This document shows positions 31,753 to 40,938 of a stretch of 64,000 nucleotides of DNA, in pieces; the first letter of the stretch is position 1, and every line of letters starts with the position of its first letter. The DNA lies in contig JAKJDF010000003.1 in NCBI GenBank assembly GCA_022706085.1, forward strand, positions 204,594-268,593, written 5' to 3'. A program made the position numbers and the translations under genes. The notes beneath the pieces were generated by a model. The model was not told the DNA's origin and searched no databases. It saw only the letters and a program-made list of their open reading frames with translations. The stretch is from Candidatus Latescibacterota bacterium (GTDB lineage Bacteria > Latescibacterota > MWCZ01).

Positions 31753-34038
31753 TTACCTCATGATGGTCGGGCCAAACTGGAAGTGCGTTTCCCACCCGCC
31801 TCCACCGGAGTAAGGATCCGGGTCAACCCCTTTTGCGAAGTCGAGGCCGATGACGCCGGCGAGGGGAAGAATGAATCGCGCACCGAATCCATATGAGCGC
31901 TTCAGTCGGTAAGGGTTCATCTCCGCAAGGCCGCGCCAGGCATTTCCAGCGTCAGCAAAAAGGACGCCGTAGATCTGTTGTTGAACAACGGGGAAACTCA
32001 ACTCCGCCGATGTAAGCAACATCGTGTAGCCGCCGGTACTGCTGCCGTATTCGCTCTTCGGCCCGACAGCGTAGTCGTAATATCCACGAATCTGCCCGTC
32101 AAAACTCACGCCGCCCGGCCGGAATCGCTCGCTGAGGGGTACGGCCAGCGGTTGGGCGGTGTTGATCTGGCCAAATGTGGTTTTGAGAGCCAACGCGGGG
32201 CCCCAACCCTTGATTTCGAACAACGGCAGAAAGTAGTCAAGTTCAATCGTGTGCTTCCGGTAAGAGACATCCCCGCCGACCGGTCCGCCCGCCATCTGCA
32301 GGTCGTAGGAGAAATACGTCCCGTCAGTGGGGAAGAGAGGCAGATTTCGCGAATCTCGCACATAACCGATTCCCACTGCAGAACTTATAAGATGAGGATC
32401 GGATGGATTGCTGATGTAGGCGAGTTTGTCGGCGTCGGTGTAATCGAGGGGGAATGTGTAGTCCTCGGTGCGGAGTGAGTAGCTTGCGTACACGCGGGAG
32501 TAGTCGTCGGGCCAACGGAGACGCCTGCCGGCACGCAGACTGAACCCCCGGCTCTCCTCGGTAACGTCGTACTCCCTGCGGGTGTTGAACAGTGTCACGG
32601 AGCCCGATGTCGGAGTATCAAACAGCCAGGGCTCAGTAAAACTCAGATAGAAACTTGTCGTAACCTGGCCAAACTCCCACTGGAAATCGGCCTGTTGACC
32701 GTTTCCTCTGAGATTGGGGATGGAAAGACCGATTGAACCGACCCATTTGTCGGTTTCGCCGTAACCGACTGCCATGTTGACCGTTCCGGTCGGCTTTTCC
32801 TTCACTGTCATGGTAACGTCGACGTTTCCGCCGGCGGCCGGTCTGACATTGGGCTCGACGTTTTCGAAGTAGTTGAGGTAGAAGACGTTCCGGTTGCTCC
32901 GCTCGAGATCCGAACGACGAAAAATGTCGCCCGGCACAAGGGTCATTTCACGCCGGATAACTTTGTCCTTTGTCTTGTCGTTCCCCAAAATATCGACGAA
33001 CTGAACCCGGGAAGGTTCGGATTCTACAATGCTGAAGGACACGTCGACAGTATCTCCGCGGGGGGTTTCCATGATTCCGGGGTCCATTGACCAGTAGCCT
33101 TGTTCCTGGTACGCGGATGACAGACGAAACACTGCTTCGTCGAAGGCTTCCCGGTTGTAGACGTCCCCCTCACGGAGGCGAAGAACACGATGCACCTGCT
33201 CATCAGACAGCAACAGGTTGCCAGCCCACGTGATGCGTCCGAAATGGTACTGCGGGCCTTCGTCGACAAACAGGTCGATGAACAGTTTCTTTTTGGAGTC
33301 ATCCAGGTACACTGAATCGCGAACAATCGCCGCTTCGCGGTACCCGAATTTGCGATAGAAGGACAGGATCTTCTCTTTGTCTTCCCGCAGTTTTTCCTCG
33401 TCGAAATCAGCCGACCGCCACCAGCGGTTCTGTCGCGTGCTCATCTGATCTCGCAGTTTCCGTGGGTTGAAGGCGCGTGCTCCGATGAAACGAATCCGCT
33501 CCACCTGCACGCGGTCGCCTTCTCGGATGGCAAGGTTCAGGTCCACCCTGCCGGGCCCGGCGGGTTTCTGTTCCGGGACGACTCGCGCGAGGTAGTACCC
33601 TTTGTCCCGGTACTCCTTTTGGATATCCGCGATAGCGCGGGTCAGAGCCTGTGGGTTAACCACCTGACCCGGCAGTATCCGCACTTTTTTGGAAATGTCA
33701 TCCCGTTTGAGTTTTCGATTTCCCGAGAATGTGAGGTTATTGAGAACAGGGTATTCAGTAACCTCAATGATCAGCTTCTCGCGATTGATTCCGATCGCTT
33801 CTCGTTTGATCACGACGTCGTTGAACACGCCTGTTGCATACAGGTTCCTGATCGCCGCCTGGATCTGCGGGATGAGGATTTCCGCGCCGGTGGAAAGCCC
33901 GGACGCGGAACGAATAAGTGTTTCGGATGCGCGGATATTGCCACGAACAATCAGGCTGTCAACGCGTGCCGCGCGGGAAAGGCTCCACGTGCACAGGCAC
34001 AGCAAAATCCCCGGTACCAAGATTCGGTGATGCTGCAC
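31753..34038 (-). CDS. bamA: Outer membrane protein assembly factor BamA
   Basis: 761 residues. The signal peptide ('ILVPGILLCLCTWSLSRAA') is followed by five POTRA domains from about 30 to 400 ('VDSLIVRGNIRASETLIRS', 'LNNLTFSGNRKLKRDDIS', 'VQFVDILGNDKTKDKVIRR'). The barrel begins near 'GTVNMAVGYGETDKWVGSIG', carries the Omp85 lid motif in 'RFRPGGVSFDGQIRGYY', and ends with an aromatic-rich strand 'GGGGWETHFQFGPTIMR'. It inserts barrel proteins into the outer membrane. It heads the operon with skp/ompH and the lipid A genes, an arrangement widespread in Gram-negatives. Confidence 0.95.
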   Translation of the reverse strand: MQHHRILVPGILLCLCTWSLSRAARVDSLIVRGNIRASETLIRSASGLSTGAEILIPQIQAAIRNLYATGVFNDVVIKREAIGINREKLIIEVTEYPVLNNLTFSGNRKLKRDDISKKVRILPGQVVNPQALTRAIADIQKEYRDKGYYLARVVPEQKPAGPGRVDLNLAIREGDRVQVERIRFIGARAFNPRKLRDQMSTRQNRWWRSADFDEEKLREDKEKILSFYRKFGYREAAIVRDSVYLDDSKKKLFIDLFVDEGPQYHFGRITWAGNLLLSDEQVHRVLRLREGDVYNREAFDEAVFRLSSAYQEQGYWSMDPGIMETPRGDTVDVSFSIVESEPSRVQFVDILGNDKTKDKVIRREMTLVPGDIFRRSDLERSNRNVFYLNYFENVEPNVRPAAGGNVDVTMTVKEKPTGTVNMAVGYGETDKWVGSIGLSIPNLRGNGQQADFQWEFGQVTTSFYLSFTEPWLFDTPTSGSVTLFNTRREYDVTEESRGFSLRAGRRLRWPDDYSRVYASYSLRTEDYTFPLDYTDADKLAYISNPSDPHLISSAVGIGYVRDSRNLPLFPTDGTYFSYDLQMAGGPVGGDVSYRKHTIELDYFLPLFEIKGWGPALALKTTFGQINTAQPLAVPLSERFRPGGVSFDGQIRGYYDYAVGPKSEYGSSTGGYTMLLTSAELSFPVVQQQIYGVLFADAGNAWRGLAEMNPYRLKRSYGFGARFILPLAGVIGLDFAKGVDPDPYSGGGGWETHFQFGPTIMR

Positions 34039-34374
34039 GATTCGCGGACCTCACGGGAGGGATCAGGGTGTTTGACCACATCGATTCTCGGGCCTTCGTT
34101 CCGCCCGGGAAAGACTAAAAATACGGTGTGACGAGTTTCCTGCACAGTGGCCGGCGCCGAAGAAGTGGTCGGAGAATTGAGACGACATGCACATGTGACG
34201 CGGAGGGTTTCAACCCGGTTCCATCGACACAGAGCGTGCAGCAGCGCACGGCGGAGTCATTTGCGTATCATATGGTACGGGCGGGCAAGATTGTGGACAC
34301 GCCCGTGACGCTCGCCAGGAAAAGTGCTTCGCGGTTCCGCACATGGCACATTCGAGTCGGGGAGTAACAGTTTG
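34039..34374. other. Divergent intergenic region between bamA and the glycogen genes
   Basis: 336 bases without a gene. It must hold the promoters for the leftward bamA operon and the rightward branching-enzyme gene. Candidate -10 sites are TATTTT on the minus strand (complement of about 34120-34125) and TATCAT near 34266 on the plus strand, but neither has a good -35. An eight-base palindrome CACATGTG lies at 34190-34197 and a small hairpin GGGTT-TC-AACCC at 34205-34216. No known operator was recognised. Confidence 0.35.
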
Positions 34375-36108
34375 ATGCCTGAAACTAGCCGTTCCTTCGT
34401 TCTTGTGCTTCATACGCACCTGCCTTACGTCCTTTCTCACGGCAAGTGGCCCCACGGGATGGACTGGCTGAATGAGGCCGCCGCTGAGTGCTACCTGCCT
34501 TTGTTGAACGCGTTTGAGCGAATGGTATCCCGAGGTGTTTCGCCGCGCGTAACAATCGGGATTACGCCGGTTCTTGCGGAACAACTGGCTGATCCGGCGT
34601 TCAAGGATGATTTCGGCGGGTACCTGCGGATGAAAGCGGAAGCTGCGGAGACTGACGAAGCGTATTTCCGCAAAATTGGCGACACTCAGCGTGAAGAACT
34701 GGCTTGCTACTGGCAGAAGGTGTACCGCCAACTCCTCGATGATTTCGAGGCCTACTCGCGAGACATCATCGGTTCGTTTCGAGAGCTGCAGGACGGCGGG
34801 CACATAGAGATCATGACGAGTGCGGCGACGCACGGGTATCTTGCACTTCTGGGAAAAGACGAATGTGTCAGGGCGCAGGTTCGACAGGGGGTGGAAACGT
34901 ACCGGCGTCACTTCGGGCGATCACCCAGAGGGATCTGGCTCCCGGAATGCGCGTACCGCCCGCCGTACAAATGGACCACGCCTGTGCCTTCGGAGATAGA
35001 ACCCGCGGAAAGACTCGGCATAGATTCAATTCTAAGCGATAACGGCCTCGAATACTTCGTGCTCGATACGCATCTTTTGCGGGGCGGCAAGGCTATCGGG
35101 GCCTACATTGACCGCTTCGGCGCGTTGAAGGCCCTCTGGGAGCAGTTCGAAGAGGCGTATCCGGACGCAAAAAAGGAGCGCGACCTCAGCCCTTTGCTGC
35201 CGTATTACGCGGGAGGAGTTCTGCCTGGCCAGAAACCCGTGGCCTTCTTGACCCGTCATCCGGAGTGCAGTCTCCAGGTGTGGTCTGGAGAATGGGGATA
35301 CCCGGGAGACGGGGCATATCTGGACTTCCACAAGAAGCACTTTCCCGGCGGGCACCGCTACTGGGCGGTAACAGGACGCCGTGTTGACCTTGGCGACAAG
35401 GTTCTTTACAACCCGGCTGCGGTCGAAGCCAGGCTGGAGGAAAATGCGGACCATTTTGTGGAGCTTGTCGGAAAAGCGCTTGACAGCCAGGGTGCGGGGA
35501 ATTCCGCGCTTGTCTGCGCTCCTTTCGACACTGAATTGTTCGGACACTGGTGGTTTGAAGGGCCGCGCTGGATCGAGAAAGTGCTGAGCAAAATGGCAAG
35601 GCGTGCCGATTATCAACCCGCGACCTGCAGCGATGCCTTGAAGGCGATTCCCCCGCGGCAGATCCTGAGCGTACCGGAGGGTTCCTGGGGGGAGGGTGGG
35701 TACCACTACATCTGGCTGAACGATTTGAACAAGTGGACGTGGACGCATGTATACGATGCGGAACGAACATATTGCGCACTTGCTGAGAAGCTTGCGGCGA
35801 GCGTTCTGCCCGATGTGCAACGCGTGCTGAAACAGGCGGCGCGGGAGCTTCTCCTGTTGGAGTCGTCGGACTGGCAATTTCTCATCAGTACATGGTCCGC
35901 CAGGGACTATGCGGAACTGAGGTTCACACACCACTGGGAGACAATCAAGCGCCTTTTCGGAATGCTGGAAAGTCTGGTGCGGCGTGAGCGTCTTGAGGAG
36001 AGTGACTGGCTTTTTGTTGAGGAATGTGAGGCCAAAGACGGCCTTTTCCCCGACGTGGAGCCCGGATGGTGGATGCCGGAAAAACACGTGCCGCCCGGCA
36101 CCAGTTGA
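34375..36108 (+). CDS. GH57 1,4-alpha-glucan branching enzyme
   Basis: 577 residues. The GH57 opening 'FVLVLHTHLPYVLSHGKWPHG' provides the first conserved His pair. The catalytic nucleophile Glu is in 'GIWLPECAYRP' (near residue 191) and the acid Asp in 'CAPFDTELFGHWWFEGP' (near 385). The C-terminal DUF1957 helical domain typical of branching enzymes is present ('LESSDWQFLISTWSARDYAELRFTHH'). It makes alpha-1,6 branches in glycogen. It is cytoplasmic and is followed directly by glycogen synthase, so the two form a glycogen operon. ATG 34375 was chosen because it starts at the core fold; an upstream GTG 34324 adds 17 poor residues. Confidence 0.88.
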   Translation: MPETSRSFVLVLHTHLPYVLSHGKWPHGMDWLNEAAAECYLPLLNAFERMVSRGVSPRVTIGITPVLAEQLADPAFKDDFGGYLRMKAEAAETDEAYFRKIGDTQREELACYWQKVYRQLLDDFEAYSRDIIGSFRELQDGGHIEIMTSAATHGYLALLGKDECVRAQVRQGVETYRRHFGRSPRGIWLPECAYRPPYKWTTPVPSEIEPAERLGIDSILSDNGLEYFVLDTHLLRGGKAIGAYIDRFGALKALWEQFEEAYPDAKKERDLSPLLPYYAGGVLPGQKPVAFLTRHPECSLQVWSGEWGYPGDGAYLDFHKKHFPGGHRYWAVTGRRVDLGDKVLYNPAAVEARLEENADHFVELVGKALDSQGAGNSALVCAPFDTELFGHWWFEGPRWIEKVLSKMARRADYQPATCSDALKAIPPRQILSVPEGSWGEGGYHYIWLNDLNKWTWTHVYDAERTYCALAEKLAASVLPDVQRVLKQAARELLLLESSDWQFLISTWSARDYAELRFTHHWETIKRLFGMLESLVRRERLEESDWLFVEECEAKDGLFPDVEPGWWMPEKHVPPGTS

Positions 36109-36121
36109 GGGGAGGATGCAC

Positions 36122-37618
36122 ATGCATCGGGAAATAAGGGTGCTCATGGTCGCGGCGGAGGGAGTCCCGTTCGCGAAGACGGGGGGCCTTGCAGACGTTG
36201 CTGGTGCTCTGCCCTACGCCCTTGCTCAGCGCGGGTGCAGCGTTCGGTGCTTCATGCCGCGCTATCGCCAGGTGGATCTCGAGAAGTTCGGCCTCCGGAT
36301 GCTTCTGACCCGGCGCACAGTTTCGTTTGCGGGGGCGGAAGTTGCGTACAGCGTTTTCGCGGCTCCTGCAGAGAGGGGCGTGGAGTGGTTGTTTCTGGAC
36401 GCACCGGATTTCTACGACCGGGAGGCGTTATACGGTTCCTACGGTGAAGATTACCCGGATTCATGCGAGCGCTTCGCGTTTTTCTGTCAGCAGGCACTGG
36501 CGACCGTTCGCGAGCTGAACTGGCGCCCTGACGTTGTGCACTGCCACGACTGGCAATCGGGGCTGATTCCCGCCTACCTCAAACTGAAAACGCGAACAGG
36601 TATTGTCGACACGTTCGACCCGTTTTTTTCGAACATCAGAAGCCTTTTCACGATTCACAACATTGGTTATCAAGGGATGTTCAGCGCGGATAAGCTGTGG
36701 ATTACCGGGTTTTCGCCGGAGCATTTCACGTATGACAAACTCGAATACTGGGGCTCGATCAACTTCCTCAAAACGGGCATCGTTTTTGCGGACCACATTT
36801 CCACGGTGAGCAAGCGCTACAGCGAAGAAATCCAGACTGAAGCCTTCGGCAGGGGTTTGGATGGCGTATTGCGAGCACGATCAGCGGATTTGACGGGAAT
36901 CCTGAACGGCATCGACGTGGAAACGTGGAATCCGGCGACGGATCCGCACATCGCGGCGAATTTCACGGCGGAGGACCTGCGGGGGAAGCGGGAATGTCGG
37001 CGCGCGCTGTCGAAAGAGGTGGGGCTGAACCCCCGCGTTCGCATCCCGCTCATTGGCGTCATCAGCCGGCTCGAGGAGGAAAAGGGCTTCGATCTTCTTT
37101 TGTCTGCCATTCCTCGTATCATGGCGATGGGCGCGCAAATGGTCGTTCTGGGGACGGGTTCTTCCGAGTATCACACGATGCTTTCCCGGATGGCGCGACG
37201 TTACTCGGGGCAATTTGCCGCGGTGCTCGCCTTCAACCCTGTGCTCGCACACCGGATCGAGGCGGGTGCCGACATGTTCTTGATGCCCTCGAAATATGAG
37301 CCGTGCGGGCTCACCCAGATGTACAGCATGCGGTACGGCACCGTACCTATTGTGCATGCCACCGGCGGGCTTGCGGACACCGTTACGAACTATGATGGAC
37401 GAACGAAGCGAGGGAACGGTTTTTCTTTCTCGCGGTACTCAGTGGGCGCGCTCCTGACCGCCGTGCGTCGCGCCATGAAGTTTTTCAGCGACCGCGAGAG
37501 GTGGGAGTCGATCATGCGGGCGGGCATGCGGCAGGATTTTTCCTGGTCTGCAGCCGCCGAGCAATACCGCGCGCTCTACGACCGCCTGCTGACACGCGCG
37601 GATCGTCCTACTATGTGA
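36122..37618 (+). CDS. glgA: Glycogen synthase (GT5, ADP-glucose type)
   Basis: 498 residues. 'VLMVAAEGVPFAKTGGLADVAGALP' carries the KxGGL sugar-nucleotide loop, 'DVVHCHDWQSGLIPAYL' and 'LFTIHNIGYQGMFS' are GT5 marks, and the C-terminal domain has 'GVISRLEEEKGFDLLL' and the Glu in 'MPSKYEPCGLTQMYSMRYGTVPIVHATGGLADTV'. It extends glycogen chains from ADP- or UDP-glucose. I chose ATG 36122 because AGGGGAGG (36108-36115), which overlaps the stop of the branching enzyme, is too close to the earlier ATG at 36116. The 3' end overlaps the convergent HAD gene by eight bases. Confidence 0.93.
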   Translation: MHREIRVLMVAAEGVPFAKTGGLADVAGALPYALAQRGCSVRCFMPRYRQVDLEKFGLRMLLTRRTVSFAGAEVAYSVFAAPAERGVEWLFLDAPDFYDREALYGSYGEDYPDSCERFAFFCQQALATVRELNWRPDVVHCHDWQSGLIPAYLKLKTRTGIVDTFDPFFSNIRSLFTIHNIGYQGMFSADKLWITGFSPEHFTYDKLEYWGSINFLKTGIVFADHISTVSKRYSEEIQTEAFGRGLDGVLRARSADLTGILNGIDVETWNPATDPHIAANFTAEDLRGKRECRRALSKEVGLNPRVRIPLIGVISRLEEEKGFDLLLSAIPRIMAMGAQMVVLGTGSSEYHTMLSRMARRYSGQFAAVLAFNPVLAHRIEAGADMFLMPSKYEPCGLTQMYSMRYGTVPIVHATGGLADTVTNYDGRTKRGNGFSFSRYSVGALLTAVRRAMKFFSDRERWESIMRAGMRQDFSWSAAAEQYRALYDRLLTRADRPTM

Positions 37619-38432
37619 ACCGTTCCACTGCAACCGCAACGCCGCTTTCGTTGTTTGAGGGGGCTACCCAGTCGGCCTCAAGGCGCGCCTCTTCAGGGCC
37701 GTTTGCCATCATCACGCCAATCCCTGCCCACCGAACCATGCCAACATCATTGAGATTGTCACCGATTGCGAGGACTTCGGTTCGAGAAATCCCGAGAACA
37801 TCGCAGACGCGCGTCAGGGCTTTCTCTTTGGCAGTTCCACGGGGGTACAACCCCATCAGTGCGCTGCCGGCGACCGAGGAGCTCATGTTCGTAATCGCGA
37901 CCACTTCATCCAACGTGACGAAATCCTGGCCCGCGCGCACAACACGGTCTGCGTCATCGAACACTTCGAGGTGAGAAACTTCCGGCGTAAGAACGGAACG
38001 AATGTCGTCAACGTGCGTTACGTGGGCGCCGTGTCGCGTGCGGAACTCAATCATCCCCGGAGCCGCTTTGGCCCCGGTTTGCCACCACAGGCAATGGGCA
38101 CGCGGATACACCTCGTACACGACAGGTGCAAGCCCGTGCCGTTCGAGTATATCGAGCGCGGCGAGCGCGGTCGGCTTTTCCATGGAGCGAACATAGACCG
38201 CGTTCCCCGATGGATCGATTACGAGCGACCCGTTTTGAACGACCAACCACAACGGCAAACCCAGTGGATCAGATATGGCTCGTGTTGATGGGAGATCCCT
38301 TCCGCTGCACAACGCCACGGAAATCCCGCGTTCCACGAGGTCCCGGAGGGCGGCCTGGTTTGCGTGCGAAAGCTCTCTCCTGTCGTCCAGAAGAGTACGG
38401 TCGATATCTATCGCAACGAGTCTGATAGCCAT
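37611..38432 (-). CDS. HAD-superfamily phosphatase, Cof type
   Basis: 273 residues. Motif I 'LVAIDIDRTLLDD' (nucleophile and acid Asp), motif II 'VALCSGRDL', motif III Lys in 'GTAKEKALTRV' and motif IV 'VLAIGDNLNDVGMVRWAGIGVMMANGPEEA' are complete. The C2-type cap between motifs II and III is the Cof/sucrose-phosphatase form, so substrates are usually sugar phosphates or nucleotide cofactors. It is cytoplasmic. The 3' end overlaps glgA by eight bases. Whether it takes part in sugar metabolism with glgA is only suggested by position. Confidence 0.87.
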   Translation of the reverse strand: MAIRLVAIDIDRTLLDDRRELSHANQAALRDLVERGISVALCSGRDLPSTRAISDPLGLPLWLVVQNGSLVIDPSGNAVYVRSMEKPTALAALDILERHGLAPVVYEVYPRAHCLWWQTGAKAAPGMIEFRTRHGAHVTHVDDIRSVLTPEVSHLEVFDDADRVVRAGQDFVTLDEVVAITNMSSSVAGSALMGLYPRGTAKEKALTRVCDVLGISRTEVLAIGDNLNDVGMVRWAGIGVMMANGPEEARLEADWVAPSNNESGVAVAVERFT

Positions 38433-38606
38433 GCAGTCACCCGGGATTTGGATCGCGTCAAGTTGTTCAAACGGACTCTGAATGAGCGGTACACGCAGGA
38501 GCGTGTCAACCCACGGGCGTTTCCCGGCGTACCGCAGTTAGGTATCTTCTTTTCGTGTCGTTCACGGGTTGCGATGAGAATCAGTTGGTAAGAGAGGGGA
38601 TCTGCG

Positions 38607-39998
38607 TTGGAATTCGCGGGAGACGCGATCGCTGATACTGCTGTTCCTGCAGTTGCCGGAGCGTTCACACCGGCGCAGGTTGTTGCGTATCTCGATCGGT
38701 TCATTGTGGGGCAACATAAGGCCAAGCGGGCGGTAGCAATCGCGTTACGAAACAGGTGGCGGCGCCAACGAGTCGAAGGGAATCTTCGCAACGAAATCAC
38801 GCCCAACAACATTCTGATGATCGGCCCGACAGGGGTGGGCAAAACCGAAATTGCACGGCGTCTCGCCGCGCTTGCCGGTGCTCCGTTTGTCAAGGTCGAG
38901 GCTTCGAAATTCACCGAGGTCGGGTATGTCGGGCGGGATGTTGAATCCATGGTCCGCGACCTTGCCGAGGCTGCAATCAGCCTGGTTCGGTCGGAACGAC
39001 TGGAATCGGTTCGAGAACCGGCCCGGAGAGCCGCACAGGATCGCCTGCTCGACGTACTGCTTCCGCCGGGGTCCGGCGATGGACAACCCGCAGGCGAAGC
39101 AGACGAGGGAGCACGGGAACGGGTTCGACGGCGACTCCGAGCCAAACTCGAAGCGGGTGAATTCGACGAGCGGATAGTGGAACTGGATTTGCCGCAGAAC
39201 AGGATGCCGCTTCTGGAGGTTTTCACCCCGCAGGGCGGTATGGAGGAAATGGGGATGAACCTCGGGAGCGTGTTCGGCAACATGTTCCCGCAGCGAACGA
39301 AGCGGCGCAAAGTGAAAGTGAGGGAGGCGCTCAGGATACTGGAGCAGGAGGAAGCCGGCAAACTCGTTGACAACGAGGATGTAACAAACGAGGCCATTCG
39401 CAGGGCGGAAGAACTTGGGATAATATTCATTGACGAACTCGACAAGGTTGCAGGACGTGAGGGGAAGGGAGGTCCAGATGTTTCCCGTGAGGGGGTGCAG
39501 CGCGATCTCCTTCCTGTAGTGGAAGGCACCACCGTCAGTACGAAACATGGTGCCGTGCGGACCGACCACGTCCTTTTCATTGCCGCCGGTGCGTTCCATG
39601 TGGCGAAGCCCGGCGATCTGATATCCGAGCTACAGGGGCGGTTTCCGATTCGTGTTGAACTGGATAGTCTCGACGCCGACGATTTCGTCAGAATCCTCAC
39701 GGAACCGCAGAATGCCCTCGTGAAGCAGTACACTGCTCTTCTGGAGACGGAAGGCGTGAAGGTCGAGTTTGTTCCGGAAGCGATCCGGAGGATAGCCGAA
39801 GTTGCGAACGAAGTGAACTCACGAGCGGAAAACATAGGAGCCCGACGGCTCCACACCGTGATGACGGTTCTTCTTGATGACATTCTGTTTGCCGTTCCGG
39901 ACGAGCAGATTCGGGAGGTAGTTATTACCCCGGAACGGGTTGAAACAAGACTCCGATCTATTTTGCAGGACGACAACCTCAGCCGCTATGTGCTATAG
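38607..39998 (+). CDS. hslU: HslU ATPase subunit of the HslUV protease
   Basis: 463 residues from TTG 38607 (GAGAGGGG about eight bases before). '[34 protein letters not shown]' is the HslU N-terminus; Walker A '[15 protein letters not shown]' is near residue 73, the inserted I domain runs from about 110 to 240, Walker B is '[11 protein letters not shown]', and the C-terminus 'DNLSRYVL' matches the tail that inserts into HslV. Intact tail and motifs imply a working partner. hslV, usually directly upstream, is not in the window; the preceding gene is the HAD protein on the other strand. HslU unfolds proteins for degradation. Confidence 0.95.
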   Translation: MEFAGDAIADTAVPAVAGAFTPAQVVAYLDRFIVGQHKAKRAVAIALRNRWRRQRVEGNLRNEITPNNILMIGPTGVGKTEIARRLAALAGAPFVKVEASKFTEVGYVGRDVESMVRDLAEAAISLVRSERLESVREPARRAAQDRLLDVLLPPGSGDGQPAGEADEGARERVRRRLRAKLEAGEFDERIVELDLPQNRMPLLEVFTPQGGMEEMGMNLGSVFGNMFPQRTKRRKVKVREALRILEQEEAGKLVDNEDVTNEAIRRAEELGIIFIDELDKVAGREGKGGPDVSREGVQRDLLPVVEGTTVSTKHGAVRTDHVLFIAAGAFHVAKPGDLISELQGRFPIRVELDSLDADDFVRILTEPQNALVKQYTALLETEGVKVEFVPEAIRRIAEVANEVNSRAENIGARRLHTVMTVLLDDILFAVPDEQIREVVITPERVETRLRSILQDDNLSRYVL

Positions 39999-40008
39999 GA
40001 AAATGGTC

Positions 40009-40938
40009 ATGAAACCAGTACGGCATCTTGTCTCAATGAGCGACTTTTCCAAAGAAGAGATCAACGGACTTATCGATCTCGCCCGGAAGCTGCGGGTAGA
40101 GTGGCGATCCGGAATTCCACGGCATACACTCGCGTCCAAGACGTTGGCGATGGTTTTCGAGAAGCCATCTCTCCGAACCAGGGTGACGTTTGAAAGTGGA
40201 ATGACGCAACTCGGTGGCCACGCGATTTACCTTGCGCCGGGTGACATCCAGATCGGAAAGCGAGAACCGGTGGCCGATGTCGCGCGGAATCTTTCCCGCT
40301 GGGTGCAGGGCATCATGGCGAGAACACACCGCCATAGTACGGTTGTGGGATTGGCGGAACATGCGGCGGTTCCCGTGATCAACGCCCTCAGCGACCTCGA
40401 GCACCCCTGTCAGGCGCTTGCGCTTGCCATGGCGATACGAGACAGGAGAGAGCTTCACGGAACGCACGTTGTCTTTGTCGGTGACGGAAACAATGTGGCC
40501 CATTCGATCATGCTGTTATGTGCCATCACAGGGATGCGGTTCACGATCAGTTGCCCGGCGGGGTATGAACCGTCCGCCGTTATTTTGGAGAAGTGCGGTG
40601 CATTGCGGGGCACATGTGCGATTGAAAGAGAACCCGAAGCCGCTGTGCGCGACGCCGACGTGATCTACACAGACGTGTGGGCCAGCATGGGACAGGAAGA
40701 AGAGACGGAGACGAGGCGCGCAGCCTTCTCCCGGTATCAGGTCAACGAAGCCTTGTTGAGAAGTGCGCCGGAACATGCGGTGATTTCGCATTGCCTGCCC
40801 GCCCACCGGGGTGAAGAGATCACGAGCGAGGTGCTGGATTCTGCCCGCTGTATCGCGTTCGACGAGGCGGAGAACCGACTCCATGTCCAGAAAGCTGTTT
40901 TGCTTTTCCTGTTGGGTGGGGAATCGGTTGGCGATTAG
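40009..40938 (+). CDS. argF: Ornithine carbamoyltransferase
   Basis: 309 residues. Carbamoyl-phosphate site 'FEKPSLRTRVTFESGM' (Ser-Leu-Arg-Thr-Arg in place of the usual Ser-Thr-Arg-Thr-Arg), 'LSDLEHPCQALA' (HPCQ), and the ornithine-side Cys in 'HCLPAHRGEEI' are all present, with 'DVWASMGQEEE' between. It makes citrulline from ornithine and carbamoyl phosphate for arginine synthesis. I prefer ATG 40009 because AGGA (39997-40000) lies eight bases before it; ATG 40003 would be too close. It begins 10 bases after hslU. Acetylornithine transcarbamylase is a less likely alternative. The stop (TAG) overlaps the next gene. Confidence 0.88.
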   Translation: MKPVRHLVSMSDFSKEEINGLIDLARKLRVEWRSGIPRHTLASKTLAMVFEKPSLRTRVTFESGMTQLGGHAIYLAPGDIQIGKREPVADVARNLSRWVQGIMARTHRHSTVVGLAEHAAVPVINALSDLEHPCQALALAMAIRDRRELHGTHVVFVGDGNNVAHSIMLLCAITGMRFTISCPAGYEPSAVILEKCGALRGTCAIEREPEAAVRDADVIYTDVWASMGQEEETETRRAAFSRYQVNEALLRSAPEHAVISHCLPAHRGEEITSEVLDSARCIAFDEAENRLHVQKAVLLFLLGGESVGD

